Below are positions 29,918 through 39,340 of a DNA stretch of 64,000 nt, in pieces. A program made the position numbers and the translations under genes. Position 1 is the stretch's first letter, and each line of letters begins with the position of its first letter. The notes beneath the pieces were generated by a model. That model was not told where the DNA came from and did no database searches. It saw nothing but the letters and a program-made list of their open reading frames with translations. Source of the DNA: Enterobacter sp. RHBSTW-00175 (GTDB taxonomy: Bacteria; Pseudomonadota; Gammaproteobacteria; Enterobacterales; Enterobacteriaceae); contig NZ_CP055930.1 of the NCBI RefSeq assembly GCF_013927005.1, positions 2,480,001-2,544,000 on the forward strand, written 5' to 3'.

Positions 29918-31420
29918 ATGCTTAAAAGGAAAAAGGTAAAACCCATCACCCTTCGCGATGTCACCATTATTGATGACGCGAAACTGCGTAAAGCGATCAC
30001 TGCCGCCTCGCTCGGTAATGCGATGGAATGGTTCGATTTCGGTGTCTACGGCTTTGTCGCCTATGCGTTAGGCAAAGTGTTCTTTCCGGGTGCCGACCCC
30101 AGCTTACAGATGATAGCCGCGCTGGGTACGTTCTCCGTGCCCTTCCTGATCCGCCCGCTTGGCGGTTTGTTCTTCGGGATGCTCGGCGATAAATACGGGC
30201 GTCAGAAAATACTCGCCATCACCATTGTGATTATGTCGATCAGTACGTTCTGTATCGGCTTGATACCGTCTTACGCCTCCATCGGCATCTGGGCACCTGT
30301 GCTGCTGCTGCTCTGTAAGATGGCGCAGGGCTTCTCTGTGGGCGGTGAATACACCGGTGCGTCAATCTTCGTTGCGGAGTACTCCCCGGACAGAAAACGC
30401 GGCTTTATGGGAAGCTGGCTGGATTTCGGCTCGATTGCCGGCTTTGTGATGGGTGCGGGGGTTGTTGTTCTGATCTCTACCGTCGTGGGCGAAGATAACT
30501 TCCTGGACTGGGGCTGGCGTATTCCTTTCTTCCTGGCGCTGCCTCTGGGGATTATCGGTCTGTACCTGCGTCATGCTCTTGAAGAGACGCCAGCGTTCCA
30601 GCAGCACGTCGAAAAGCTGGAACAGGGCGATCGTGAAAGCCTTCAGGAAGGCCCGAAAGTCTCGTTCAAAGAGATTGCGACCAAACACTGGCGCAGCCTG
30701 CTGGTCTGTATCGGGATGGTGATTTCCACCAACGTTACTTACTACATGCTGCTGACCTACATGCCGAGTTACCTGTCGCATAACCTGCACTACTCGGAAG
30801 ATCACGGTGTACTGATTATCATCGCCATCATGGTGGGGATGCTGTTTGTTCAGCCGATTATGGGGCTGATGAGCGACCGTTTTGGCCGTCGACCTTTTAT
30901 CATTCTGGGCAGTATTGCGCTGTTCCTGCTGGCGATCCCGGCCTTTATCCTGATTAACAGCGATGTGCTGGGGCTGATTTTTGCCGGGCTGCTGATGCTG
31001 GCCGTGATCCTCAACTGTTTCATCGGGGTGATGGCCTCTACGTTGCCTGCTATGTTCCCGACGCATATTCGCTACAGTGCACTGGCCGCTGCGTTTAACA
31101 TTTCGGTGCTGATTGCCGGTCTGACGCCAACGCTTGCCGCTTCGCTGGTGGAAAGCACGCAGAACCTGATGATGCCTGCTTATTATCTGATGGTTATTGC
31201 GGTAATCGGCCTGATTACCGGCTTAACAATGAAAGAAACGGCGAATCTGCCGCTGAAAGGGGCTACGCCTGCGGCGTCTGACCTCCAGGAAGCGAAAGAG
31301 ATCCTGCGCGAGCATCACGATAATATCGAGCAGAAGATTGAAGATATCGATGCCGAGATTGAGGCATTGCAGGCGAAGCGTTCGCGCCTGGTGGATCAGC
31401 ATCCACGCATCAACGAGTAA
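29918..31420 (+). CDS. proP: ProP, proton-osmoprotectant symporter
   Basis: 500 residues, major facilitator superfamily with 12 membrane segments; GDKYGRQKI and SDRFGRRPF loop motifs. The C-terminal tail (EILREHHDNIEQKIEDIDAEIEALQAKRSRL) is the antiparallel coiled coil that sets the osmotic activation threshold. Imports proline, glycine betaine and ectoine at high osmolarity. Regulatory region upstream shows P1/CRP and P2 elements. Its terminator has been split by an IS4-type insertion. Confidence 0.96.
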   Translation: MLKRKKVKPITLRDVTIIDDAKLRKAITAASLGNAMEWFDFGVYGFVAYALGKVFFPGADPSLQMIAALGTFSVPFLIRPLGGLFFGMLGDKYGRQKILAITIVIMSISTFCIGLIPSYASIGIWAPVLLLLCKMAQGFSVGGEYTGASIFVAEYSPDRKRGFMGSWLDFGSIAGFVMGAGVVVLISTVVGEDNFLDWGWRIPFFLALPLGIIGLYLRHALEETPAFQQHVEKLEQGDRESLQEGPKVSFKEIATKHWRSLLVCIGMVISTNVTYYMLLTYMPSYLSHNLHYSEDHGVLIIIAIMVGMLFVQPIMGLMSDRFGRRPFIILGSIALFLLAIPAFILINSDVLGLIFAGLLMLAVILNCFIGVMASTLPAMFPTHIRYSALAAAFNISVLIAGLTPTLAASLVESTQNLMMPAYYLMVIAVIGLITGLTMKETANLPLKGATPAASDLQEAKEILREHHDNIEQKIEDIDAEIEALQAKRSRLVDQHPRINE

Positions 31421-31442
31421 GACAAAAAACCCGCCACTGGCG

Positions 31443-32872
31443 CAATGCCGTTCACTTAAGCGGAGCGGCACGGGAGTTCACCGGATAGCGGGTTTTTGAC
31501 ATCTTTACCGCCCTCGGCCCTGATGGTCGGGGGCGTTTTGTTATGAACACCGCGTCCAGATTTCCCCGCAGATGTTCCAGCCGTTTCGGGATAGTCCCCG
31601 GCGAGACCGTGTTCCCCAGCACTATCATTTCCGTGGCGATAAACTGGAACGCGAACTTAAAACTTATTTCTGAGGGCGCTTTTTTGTGTTTCTCCGCAGC
31701 CCTGGTCGCCTCGCGCCGTATCAGGTTATACGCCAGCAACATCCCCCAGACCTCCTGCTCCAGCAGCTCTGTCTTACGGCTTCTCAGCACCAGAGCATTA
31801 TCCAGCAGGCTGCTCTTGAGGTTCCTGAACCCGACCTCGATTTCCCTCCGGGAGTGGTAAAGCTCCGCCACCTCTTTCGCTTTATAGCGGTCTGCCGGAA
31901 GTGACGTCAGGACCGTTTTTTCCACGCCGTTCACCTCGTAAGTGACCGCCCGGGCATACCAGAACTCCGGCAATGCAGGATTCTTTTTCCGCGCCTGCGG
32001 CGATACTTTCAGTTTCAGCAGCCTGTCGCCCGAACCGTAACTTTCTTCTGTTTCCGCCATCATATTCTTACGGGCCGGCAGCAGCCAGTGCCGGTTATTC
32101 CCCTGCTGATTCAGCGTCAGCAGCAGGTCTGCGCTATAAAACAGTTTGTCGAACAGTGTGACGGAGTTGTCCGGGATGGATGCCGTCAGCGACTGTGCCA
32201 GCAGGATTTCACTCCGCCGGTAGGGGGCTGTCACCGCATCCAGCAGAACATGACTGCCCAGGTTCATTAAGGCCACCAGACGCATAACCGGGTATGCACT
32301 CTGTCGCATGGTGGACGTGTTGGCTGAGCCGTAGTACTCGCGAAGTTCAGGTTCGTCGGGCGTGCGGAACTGGGCCCCGTCAACGGCAAAAAGCTGCAGA
32401 CCCTGCCAGTCATCTTTACGGTAGCGTTCGGTTCCCCATGTCTGCGCAGTCTGGCGAAAGAGCCATTCAACCGGGGCCGCACCCACCCGCTGGCGGGCCT
32501 GGGTGACAGCGCTGCGGGCCAGCAGATTCATGCCCGCTTCGCCATCAGTACTCAGGTTCAGACGGCGGACCACATCGGTAATCGGCTCGTTGCGGAAAAA
32601 GGCCATCGCCACCACCATCCAGATAACCATATCACCCGGCAGACGGCGACGGCGAACAGTCGCGTGCTCAGAAAGGGTCAGGCAATGCTGTATCCACTCC
32701 GTGGGAAGATGCTCGGCAAACATCTGTGCCGAAGGCGGTGGCATAAGAGGATGGTCGCTGAAATCGAGCAGGTCATTGAGAAGTGGCATAAGAAAACGGC
32801 TCCCTGTAGTGGAAGCCGTTATAGTGCCGCAGTTTAAGGATCGGTCAACCGATCCTTAACTGATCGGCATTG
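31443..32872 (-). mobile_element. IS4-family insertion sequence, about 1.43 kb
   Basis: Imperfect terminal repeats: CAATGCCGTTCACTTAAG at 31443-31460 and its inverse at 32855-32872 (CAATGCCGATCAGTTAAG), 16 of 18 matching, the latter identical in style to IS4 ends. One transposase gene on the minus strand whose stop codon lies inside the left repeat. The 12 bp flanks (ccgccactggcg and ccgccgaagcgg) agree at only 7 positions, so no clean target duplication is visible. It sits in the terminator region between proP and the NicO gene. Confidence 0.9.
31452..32789 (-). CDS. IS4-family DDE transposase
   Basis: 445 residues. The IS4 signature Y-(2)-R-(3)-E-(6)-K is intact (YHSRREIEVGFRNLK), with the first catalytic Asp in LFAVDGAQFRTPD and a second in VTLFDKLFYS. 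RNase-H-like transposase. Full length, no frameshift, so probably functional. Closely related to but distinct from the K-12 IS4 protein. Confidence 0.93.
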   Translation of the reverse strand: MPLLNDLLDFSDHPLMPPPSAQMFAEHLPTEWIQHCLTLSEHATVRRRRLPGDMVIWMVVAMAFFRNEPITDVVRRLNLSTDGEAGMNLLARSAVTQARQRVGAAPVEWLFRQTAQTWGTERYRKDDWQGLQLFAVDGAQFRTPDEPELREYYGSANTSTMRQSAYPVMRLVALMNLGSHVLLDAVTAPYRRSEILLAQSLTASIPDNSVTLFDKLFYSADLLLTLNQQGNNRHWLLPARKNMMAETEESYGSGDRLLKLKVSPQARKKNPALPEFWYARAVTYEVNGVEKTVLTSLPADRYKAKEVAELYHSRREIEVGFRNLKSSLLDNALVLRSRKTELLEQEVWGMLLAYNLIRREATRAAEKHKKAPSEISFKFAFQFIATEMIVLGNTVSPGTIPKRLEHLRGNLDAVFITKRPRPSGPRAVKMSKTRYPVNSRAAPLK

Positions 32873-32901
32873 CCGCCGAAGCGGGGTTTTTCTTTATGGG
32901 G

Positions 32902-33855
32902 TTAGCATCCTGCTGCGATGTAATCGCCATTGGCGCTGATGGGGATAACCGTCAGGAACAGAACCGTTGCAAACAGGATCAGTACAACCCCGCCGGTAAT
33001 TTTAACCACCGGAACCAGCCAGCTCAGAGACGAATTCCCGCCAAAGTACGCGACCGTGCGCTCACGCGCATAACGCACCGCCAGTGACAGACCCATGATC
33101 GACAGTGCAGTGCCTAGCGCCATGGTCATTACCGCTGCAATTCCCCAGGTCACAATCCCCAGCGCATTAGAGAACATTAAAATCATAATGGCCCCGCTGC
33201 ACGGGCGCGCGCCAATCGCCAGAATCACACCCAGGCGCGTTTTCCAGTCGCCCTGAGTCAGGTCTGCGCCTACACCGTGGTGGCCGCAGCCGCAATGTTC
33301 ATCGTGCTGGTGCAGGGGCCTGAAGGCATTGATGGTCATTTTTCGCGGACGCAGGCTTTTCAGCGCCTGGTAAATGACAAAGGCGCCGAATGCGCCAATC
33401 AGCACCGCGCTGATTTTCTCCACATACCAGCGGCTGGTACTGAGATCGCCGGACGCCAGGTTAAACCCGACGGCGAGAATAAAGACAAACAGGATTGCGC
33501 TAACGCCCTGCATCAGGCTGCCGAGGAAGGGCACTATCCGTGCGGCAAGCTGGCTCTCTTTGTTGGTGCTGAGATAGGTAGTGACGATAAATTTGCCGTG
33601 CCCCGGGCCAATCGCGTGCAGCACGCCGTAAAAAAACGCCCCCGTGAGCAGCCATAACCCACCGCTGTACTGGTGGTTATTGAGTTGCAGCAGATACATA
33701 ACAAGGTAGCGATGCAGCGTGATTTGTGTGGCGAGACACCACTGAATAAAGGCATTCCAGTGGGAATGCAGGGTAAAACCTGCGACCAGGAGAGCCAGCA
33801 ACATCAACCCTGCGGTCGGGATGCGCCAGTCGTAGCTAAGGCGTTGAGTGGTCAT
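32902..33855 (-). CDS. NicO-family nickel/cobalt efflux protein
   Basis: 317 residues with about 6-7 membrane segments. Metal-transport hallmarks: HAIGPGHGK in an early helix, a His-rich cytoplasmic loop (HQHDEHCGCGHHGVG) and LAIGARPCSGAIMILMFSNALG. Related to RcnA but larger. Likely exports Ni or Co; no RcnR-type repressor is adjacent. Its downstream region now meets the IS4 element. Confidence 0.86.
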   Translation of the reverse strand: MTTQRLSYDWRIPTAGLMLLALLVAGFTLHSHWNAFIQWCLATQITLHRYLVMYLLQLNNHQYSGGLWLLTGAFFYGVLHAIGPGHGKFIVTTYLSTNKESQLAARIVPFLGSLMQGVSAILFVFILAVGFNLASGDLSTSRWYVEKISAVLIGAFGAFVIYQALKSLRPRKMTINAFRPLHQHDEHCGCGHHGVGADLTQGDWKTRLGVILAIGARPCSGAIMILMFSNALGIVTWGIAAVMTMALGTALSIMGLSLAVRYARERTVAYFGGNSSLSWLVPVVKITGGVVLILFATVLFLTVIPISANGDYIAAGC

Positions 33856-33962
33856 GAGTTGGCCTGCAACGGGAGTGGACTCTGCGGGAAGTATAGCAAG
33901 TTAAGTGTGGGCAATCTCTGATGGAAGGTATCTGGGGTAGCGATTGCCAGAATTCCAAAAGC

Positions 33963-33985
33963 AAAAAACCCGCCATAGGCGGGTT
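33963..33985 (-). terminator. terminator of the tRNA-Phe locus
   Basis: Read on the minus strand: AACCCGCC-TAT-GGCGGGTT followed by TTTT, placed 12 bp after the tRNA-Phe CCA end. It is the native chromosomal flank, showing that this junction is the tRNA 3' side. Confidence 0.85.
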
Positions 33986-33996
33986 CTTCTAAATAG

Positions 33997-34045
33997 TGGT
34001 GCCCGGACTCGGAATCGAACCAAGGACACGGGGATTTTCAATCCC
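33997..34045 (-). other. left attachment site: 3' remnant of tRNA-Phe
   Basis: The minus strand reads GGGATTGAAAATCCCCGTGT... through GCCCGGGCACCA-type acceptor end (49 bp), i.e. anticodon stem, T arm and acceptor 3' strand of tRNA-Phe. The 5' half of the tRNA (D arm and acceptor 5' strand) is absent; the sequence after 34045 is element DNA. This is the direct repeat left by integration into the 3' end of a tRNA-Phe gene; the complete tRNA and the integrase should be at the other end of the element, beyond the window. SPI-7 and PFGI-type islands use the same or similar targets. Confidence 0.9.
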
Positions 34046-34104
34046 TGAGTCAAAGTTAATAGTTTGTAAACAGGCGTATTTGCATACTGTAAAGAGTGTG
34101 CAAA

Positions 34105-34980
34105 ATGAAAATACTTCCCGTTATCTCTCCCAAAGGTGGAGAAGGCAAATCCACGTTTGCTGCTTACCTTGCCGGTTTTCTTGCCGATGCCGGCCTGAAC
34201 ACCCTTCTTGTGGATGCAGACTATTCCCAGCCCACAGCCAGCAGTATCTTCGCGCTGGAGCATGAATCCCCTTTCGGTCTCTATGAATTGCTGATGCAGA
34301 TGGTCAGTGACCATACGCAATGCATTTCGCAGACCGCCATAAAAAATCTCGATGTCATCTACTCTAACGACCCGGACGAACTGTTGCCGACCGCGATGCT
34401 CCACGCTGCAGACGGCCGTCTGCGCCTGCGTAACATACTTCAGCATCCTTTCTTTAACCGTTATGACGTCATTATTGTGGATTCGAAAGGCGCAACAGGC
34501 GTCATGACCGAGCTTTCCCTCCTTTCCTCTACCGGTAATGTGATGGGCGTTGTTAAACCCATCCTTCCGGATGTCCGTGAATTTATCCGCGGCTCCCTTC
34601 ATATGCTTACCCGCCTGAAAACCTATGAAAATTACGGTATCCGCCTTCCTGATATTTCCATTCTCGTCAACTGTATCGAAAACACTCTGCTTGACCGTGA
34701 AGCAATGGACGGTCTTGCCGCCATCATTAACGAAAAACATTACGACGCCTCTGCGCTGGGCAACCGTGACGTTTATCGTTTACTCGATACCCGTATCGAG
34801 GCGCTGGATATTTTCAAACTGGGGCACGTCAAGCAGCAGCCCGTGCATCGTCTGGAATACAAAACACGCCGCAAAGGTCCGGCCGCAGCCGTCACCATGC
34901 ACGACCTCGCGTCTGAACTGTTCCCCGAGTGGCAGAGCCATTTCAGTGACGTTCTGACCCGGGAGGTGCGTCATGTCTGA
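34105..34980 (+). CDS. parA: ParA/Soj-family ATPase of the ICE
   Basis: 291 residues from ATG 34105; a GTG at 34096 is an alternative. Deviant Walker A PKGGEGKST at the N-terminus and LLVDADYSQPTAS. First gene inside the element next to the att site, as in SPI-7/pKLC102-type islands, where the ParA homologue helps maintain the excised circle. Overlaps the DnaB gene by 8 bp. Confidence 0.92.
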   Translation: MKILPVISPKGGEGKSTFAAYLAGFLADAGLNTLLVDADYSQPTASSIFALEHESPFGLYELLMQMVSDHTQCISQTAIKNLDVIYSNDPDELLPTAMLHAADGRLRLRNILQHPFFNRYDVIIVDSKGATGVMTELSLLSSTGNVMGVVKPILPDVREFIRGSLHMLTRLKTYENYGIRLPDISILVNCIENTLLDREAMDGLAAIINEKHYDASALGNRDVYRLLDTRIEALDIFKLGHVKQQPVHRLEYKTRRKGPAAAVTMHDLASELFPEWQSHFSDVLTREVRHV

Positions 34981-36343
34981 GATGATGATGCCCTGCTCTT
35001 ATGAGGCTGAGCAGGCCGTACTGGGCGGACTGATGCTTGATAACGACCGGTGGGATGAGGTGATACTGCAAATCTCCCCGGAAGATTTGTTTTCCCGGCC
35101 GCACCGTATGGTCTTTCGCGTGATGGCCGAGCTGGCCGGAGAAGGGCTACCGCTCGATCTCATCACTATTACGGAACGGCTGGAGAACAGAGGCGACCTT
35201 GAACAGTGTGGCGGCTTTGCTTATCTGGCTGAAATGAGTAAAAACACGCCGTCTGCAGCCAATATCCTGGCATACGCCGGGGTGGTGGCGGAGAAAAGCC
35301 GCCTGCGGCAGCTGATGACTGTGGGTAACAGTCTTCTTTCCGATGTGCAAGCCCCGAAAGCCAGCTCGGCGGGCATTCTTGAGTCGGCCGAAGGTAAGTT
35401 GTTTAACATTGCCGAACAGGGAGCCATGCAGCTCAACAGTGAGACCGGTGTTAACGAGGCGCTGGATAAACTGCTGACGCAGCTGGAAAGCATGTCCGCC
35501 AGTGACGGCCTCACCGGGACACCGACAGGGTTCAGTGAACTGGACGCGATGACCTGTGGTCTCCAGCCCGGCGATCTGGCCCTGCTGGCCGCCCGTCCTT
35601 CCATGGGGAAAACGTCGCTGGCCATGGCCGCCTGCACAGCGGCCGTGAGCGCAAAACCTGACGATCACGTCTTTGTGTTCAGTCTTGAAATGCCCTCAGA
35701 GCAGCTGATGATGCGCCTGCTGGCGATGGAAGGCCGGGTGGAACTGTCCCGGCTTCGCAGCGGCAACATGGATGATGAAGACTGGGCTCGCGTGTCCGAG
35801 GCAACCGGTCGCATTATTGAGTGGAAAAACCGTCTGATCATTGATGATACCAGTTACCAGACCCCGGCCACACTGCGCGCCCGCGCCCGTCGCTATGTCC
35901 GCAAATACGGCAGACCCTCTCTCATCATGCTGGACTATCTGCAGCTTGTCCGCTCCCCCGAGCAGGAAAACCGCACGCAGGAAATAGCGGAAATTTCCCG
36001 CTCGCTTAAGGCGCTCGGTAAAGAGCTGGGCTGTCCGGTACTGGCGCTTTCCCAGCTCAACCGCCTGGTGGAGCAGCGGGCCGATAAACGCCCCAATAAT
36101 GGTGACCTGCGTGACTCCGGTGCGCTGGAGCAGGATGCGGACCTCATCATGTTTATTTACCGGGATGAGGTTTATAACCCCGGCACCCCTGATGCCGGGG
36201 TGGCTGAGATCATTGTCGGCAAGCAGCGGCAGGGGCCAACCGGCACGGTAAAAGTCAAATTTGACGGGCGTTACACCCTCTTTTCGGAGTTTCAGGAAGG
36301 CAGCTATGACTTCGGTTACCGCAGCGGGAGGAAACAGGCATGA
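34973..36343 (+). CDS. DnaB-like replicative helicase of the ICE
   Basis: 456 residues. N-terminal DnaB domain (CSYEAEQAVLGGLMLDNDRWDEV), then RecA-like motor with Walker A ARPSMGKTSLAMA and Walker B LIMLDYLQLV, and the arginine-finger region GDLRDSGALEQDADLIMFIYRDE. Likely loaded on the element's own origin for autonomous replication after excision. Overlaps parB by 4 bp. Confidence 0.94.
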   Translation: MSEMMMPCSYEAEQAVLGGLMLDNDRWDEVILQISPEDLFSRPHRMVFRVMAELAGEGLPLDLITITERLENRGDLEQCGGFAYLAEMSKNTPSAANILAYAGVVAEKSRLRQLMTVGNSLLSDVQAPKASSAGILESAEGKLFNIAEQGAMQLNSETGVNEALDKLLTQLESMSASDGLTGTPTGFSELDAMTCGLQPGDLALLAARPSMGKTSLAMAACTAAVSAKPDDHVFVFSLEMPSEQLMMRLLAMEGRVELSRLRSGNMDDEDWARVSEATGRIIEWKNRLIIDDTSYQTPATLRARARRYVRKYGRPSLIMLDYLQLVRSPEQENRTQEIAEISRSLKALGKELGCPVLALSQLNRLVEQRADKRPNNGDLRDSGALEQDADLIMFIYRDEVYNPGTPDAGVAEIIVGKQRQGPTGTVKVKFDGRYTLFSEFQEGSYDFGYRSGRKQA

Positions 36344-38040
36344 GCCGTAAAAGTTCTAATGTGGGGGCTGCCATGCTGCAGCCCGGACGCCAGTCGCAGG
36401 CGGCCGGCAATATCAGCGTCATGCCGGCGGCTGAAATGCCCATGGTCCTGACGCTCGACCAGTTAAGCCCGAATCCTGATAATCCGCGAACATCACGCAA
36501 TCCGCGTTATGACGATATCAAGGCTTCCATCCGTTCGCGCGGGCTGGACACCGTGCCCAAAGTCACCCGTGACCCGGATGGTGAGCCCGATATGTACATC
36601 TTCAGCGACGGGGGTAATACACGTTATCAGATCCTGTCAGAACTGTGGCAGGAAACCGGAGAAGACCGGTTTTTCCGCGTCCATGTGTTGTTCAAGCCGT
36701 GGCCGGGACGGCTGCAGTGTGTTATTGGCCATCTGGCAGAGAATGAAGTGCGCGGGGAGCTGAGTTTTATTGAAAAAGCGCAGGGGATCCACAAAGCCCG
36801 CTCTATATATGAAGAGCAGATGGGAAAGACGGTTTCGTTGCGTCAGTTGTCAGAGCTACTGACCCGTGAAGGTTTGCCAGTCCATTACTCAACAGTCAGC
36901 CGTATGGAAGATGCGCTGAAATATCTTTATCCGTGGATCCCAGACCTGCTTGAGTCCGGGCTTGGCAGGCCACAAATAACGTCACTGCTGGCGCTCCGGC
37001 ATGATGCGGAACGCGTGTGGGATGAGTTTTGCCTGATTTCAGACACAGGCGATAAATCCTTCAGCGACGTTTTTGGCCAGTGTTGTGGCCGTTTCAACTC
37101 CCCGGAACTGTGGTCTCTGGAGATGTTTCGCGATGAATTTATTGGTGATTTACTGCAGGCGTTACCCCATCCGGAACTGGACTATGACCGCTGGATGATG
37201 GAACTCGATCCTAAAGAACGCAACCGCAGACATCACTTTGGCGAGCCGGAGACGGTTGCCTTTCCCGCCGCAAACAAGTCTGTTAATGCTGATCACGCCC
37301 TGCATACCACAGGCTCAGATGAGAGTGAAGGCGTCCCGCTACCTGTCTCCAGTTCACGTCCTGAGGTCTCAGGAGGGGCTGTAACGCCCGTTCCGGGTAA
37401 TGCGTCTTCTCCTTCTGAAACACCGATTAATGAGCCCCCTCGGCATGAGGTTCAGCCAGATATGTACGGTGCCGCGCCGGTTATTTCAGGTGAGAGTGGG
37501 GATGTTAGCGGGCTGGTTACCCTCTCCGATGGGTACGGAGAAGAGAATGGTGGAGAAGAGGACAATGGGGAGGATGGCCTGCTTTCTCTTTTAACACCAG
37601 AACCTGAAGTTGTCCTGCAGGATGACGCGCCGGTGAGTAATGACAGCATCTGGCATGTGCCGGCCCATCAGGACGATATCGAACACCTGCAGAATACCGC
37701 TTTTCGTCTGGCATGGGAGCTGGGTGAGGTCCTTGGCTGCGAAGATGAAATTCTTCCTCAACGCGACAAGGACATGTCTGCCGGTTACGTCGGGGCAGGT
37801 GAGGTGTGTTCTGAAGCCGCCGCATTTCTGCTGGGCCTGACCGGCGAAGCGCCTGTGCTGCATCCGGCGGCAGGGGTGTGTGGTCTGCCGGAGCTTTTCA
37901 CCGGCGGCCCGGGTGAGGGGGAAGCACCTGCCCTGACAGATGAAGATGCTCTGAAACTGCTCCGCCTGATGCGCGTTATGCGCCGTCTCCGGGAGCTGCA
38001 ACGCGGTCTGAAGTACGGGGAGGATAACAGTGATGAATAA
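36340..38040 (+). CDS. parB: ParB-family protein, PFGI-1 ICE class (TIGR03764)
   Basis: 566 residues. ParB/Srx-like domain (LTLDQLSPNPDNPRTSRNPRYDDIKASIRSRGLDTVPKVTRD...SDGGNTRYQIL) followed by a helix-turn-helix (VSLRQLSELLTREGLPVHYSTVSRMEDAL), then a long acidic low-complexity linker (about 310-430) and a conserved C-terminal segment. Partitioning or regulatory partner of ParA; in ICEclc relatives a ParB-type protein takes part in switching on transfer genes. Confidence 0.92.
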   Translation: MSRKSSNVGAAMLQPGRQSQAAGNISVMPAAEMPMVLTLDQLSPNPDNPRTSRNPRYDDIKASIRSRGLDTVPKVTRDPDGEPDMYIFSDGGNTRYQILSELWQETGEDRFFRVHVLFKPWPGRLQCVIGHLAENEVRGELSFIEKAQGIHKARSIYEEQMGKTVSLRQLSELLTREGLPVHYSTVSRMEDALKYLYPWIPDLLESGLGRPQITSLLALRHDAERVWDEFCLISDTGDKSFSDVFGQCCGRFNSPELWSLEMFRDEFIGDLLQALPHPELDYDRWMMELDPKERNRRHHFGEPETVAFPAANKSVNADHALHTTGSDESEGVPLPVSSSRPEVSGGAVTPVPGNASSPSETPINEPPRHEVQPDMYGAAPVISGESGDVSGLVTLSDGYGEENGGEEDNGEDGLLSLLTPEPEVVLQDDAPVSNDSIWHVPAHQDDIEHLQNTAFRLAWELGEVLGCEDEILPQRDKDMSAGYVGAGEVCSEAAAFLLGLTGEAPVLHPAAGVCGLPELFTGGPGEGEAPALTDEDALKLLRLMRVMRRLRELQRGLKYGEDNSDE

Positions 38041-38743
38041 CTCACAGCGACAGTTGCGACTGCTGAATCTTGTCAGGAAACTGCTGAAGCTGGGCCGCAG
38101 CAACAGTAATGCCCATGAGGCAGGACTGGCCCTGCAGCGTGCCCAGAAGCTGATGGCCAGATACGGTATCAGCGAGCTTGATGCCGGCCTTACATCCGTG
38201 CGCGAAGCGTCTTCCCGCACGGCCCCTTCGGATGCTGAAAAAGTTCCGGAATGGATGGTGACCCTTGTCCGGGGCGTCTGTCATGCCTTTGGCTGCCAGG
38301 CTTATTACTCATGGCGTCAGACCTCTGCCGGGTATCGCCGTTCGGTAACCTTTTACGGATTCAGTGAAAAACCTGAGATAGCAGCCTATGCCTTTGATGT
38401 GCTGACGCGCCAGCTGAAAGATGCCACAAATTCTTATCTCAAAACCCAGAGTAAGCGGCTGAAACTGGCCACACGCCGGGCGAGAGCGGAGCAGTTCCGT
38501 GACGGCTGGGTATGTGGGGTGCGTGAGGTGATATCGGCAACTGACATCAGCAGCGAGGAGCAGCAGGTGATGAGTCACTGGCTGGAAAGCCGCAGTATGA
38601 AAACAGTCACAACCCGTGAACTGAAAGCCTGCCGCGGGGCGGATACAGCACGTTATCAGGGGTATGAAGCCGGACAAAATGCCCGTCTTCATCAGGGTGT
38701 CAGCGGCCGGGGTCCGGCAGCCATTGGTTACCGTCAGGATTAA
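38033..38743 (+). CDS. DUF2786 protein
   Basis: About 236 residues; ATG 38033 (a GTG sits 3 bases before) behind GGGGAGGA. N-terminus LRLLNLVRKLLKLGRSNSNAHEAGLALQRAQKLMARYGIS is the DUF2786 helical repeat. Basic C-terminal part. Start overlaps the parB stop, so translation is coupled. Role unknown; found in this position in related islands. Confidence 0.87.
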   Translation: MNNSQRQLRLLNLVRKLLKLGRSNSNAHEAGLALQRAQKLMARYGISELDAGLTSVREASSRTAPSDAEKVPEWMVTLVRGVCHAFGCQAYYSWRQTSAGYRRSVTFYGFSEKPEIAAYAFDVLTRQLKDATNSYLKTQSKRLKLATRRARAEQFRDGWVCGVREVISATDISSEEQQVMSHWLESRSMKTVTTRELKACRGADTARYQGYEAGQNARLHQGVSGRGPAAIGYRQD

Positions 38744-38749
38744 GGGGGA

Positions 38750-39340
38750 ATGATGAACAGTTTATCTCAGGCTGCAAACGGATTATTGATGCAGCTGGTT
38801 ATGGATCTCAGAAGTGGCTATCTCCGCCGCTGCGAATCGCTGGGACTGAACCGCGAGGAAATGCAGATGCTGCAGGGGCTCTCGCTCGAAGAGCTTCACT
38901 ACCTTTCCGGCAGTGAGGTGTCGATCATCAGTGTGGGCATCAATCACGGCAATCTGGTGCGCATGCTACAGCAGGCCCGGACGGAACAGAAACGACTCCA
39001 GCGTATCGATCGGGCGCTGGCGCTGGGCGGCTCCATTGAACTGATGGCCAATTACTTCGGGCTCTCCAGTACGGACGTGGCGGCCCGCCGTCGCATTGCC
39101 GGTATCGATGTCCGGCCGGGGCGCGGTAACGCACTGGGTGATGAGGAAAACGCCGCCCTGTGGCGTCAGTGGCAAAAGTCCGGCGTTGAAGACGCGGAAA
39201 GTGCTGACGGGCTGGACGTAATGATGCTGGCTGCAGAACAGATGAACGTCTCGCTGACGTCGGTCTGGCATGCCGTCCGCGGCTGGCACAAGACCCGGCA
39301 GCCTTCTCCGGCCCGAACGCCGGTAAGGAAGACGGCATGA
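38750..39340 (+). CDS. DUF2857 protein, probable ICE regulator
   Basis: 196 residues: LMQLVMDLRSGYLRRCESLGLNREEMQMLQGLSLEELHYLS... then LMANYFGLSSTDVAARRRIAGI, a helix-turn-helix-like segment. DUF2857 proteins in ICEclc-type elements belong to the BisC group of transfer activators distantly similar to FlhC (established for ICEclc, inferred here). Overlaps the next small gene by 4 bp. Confidence 0.85.
   Translation: MMNSLSQAANGLLMQLVMDLRSGYLRRCESLGLNREEMQMLQGLSLEELHYLSGSEVSIISVGINHGNLVRMLQQARTEQKRLQRIDRALALGGSIELMANYFGLSSTDVAARRRIAGIDVRPGRGNALGDEENAALWRQWQKSGVEDAESADGLDVMMLAAEQMNVSLTSVWHAVRGWHKTRQPSPARTPVRKTA

Noticed and set aside
31431-32884. Clear target-site duplication of the IS4-type element
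   Set aside because: The 12 bp flanks agree at only 7 positions, below what a recent duplication would show.
33997-34072. Complete tRNA-Phe gene
   Set aside because: Similarity ends at 34045; the D arm and 5' acceptor strand are not present, so this is an attachment-site remnant.
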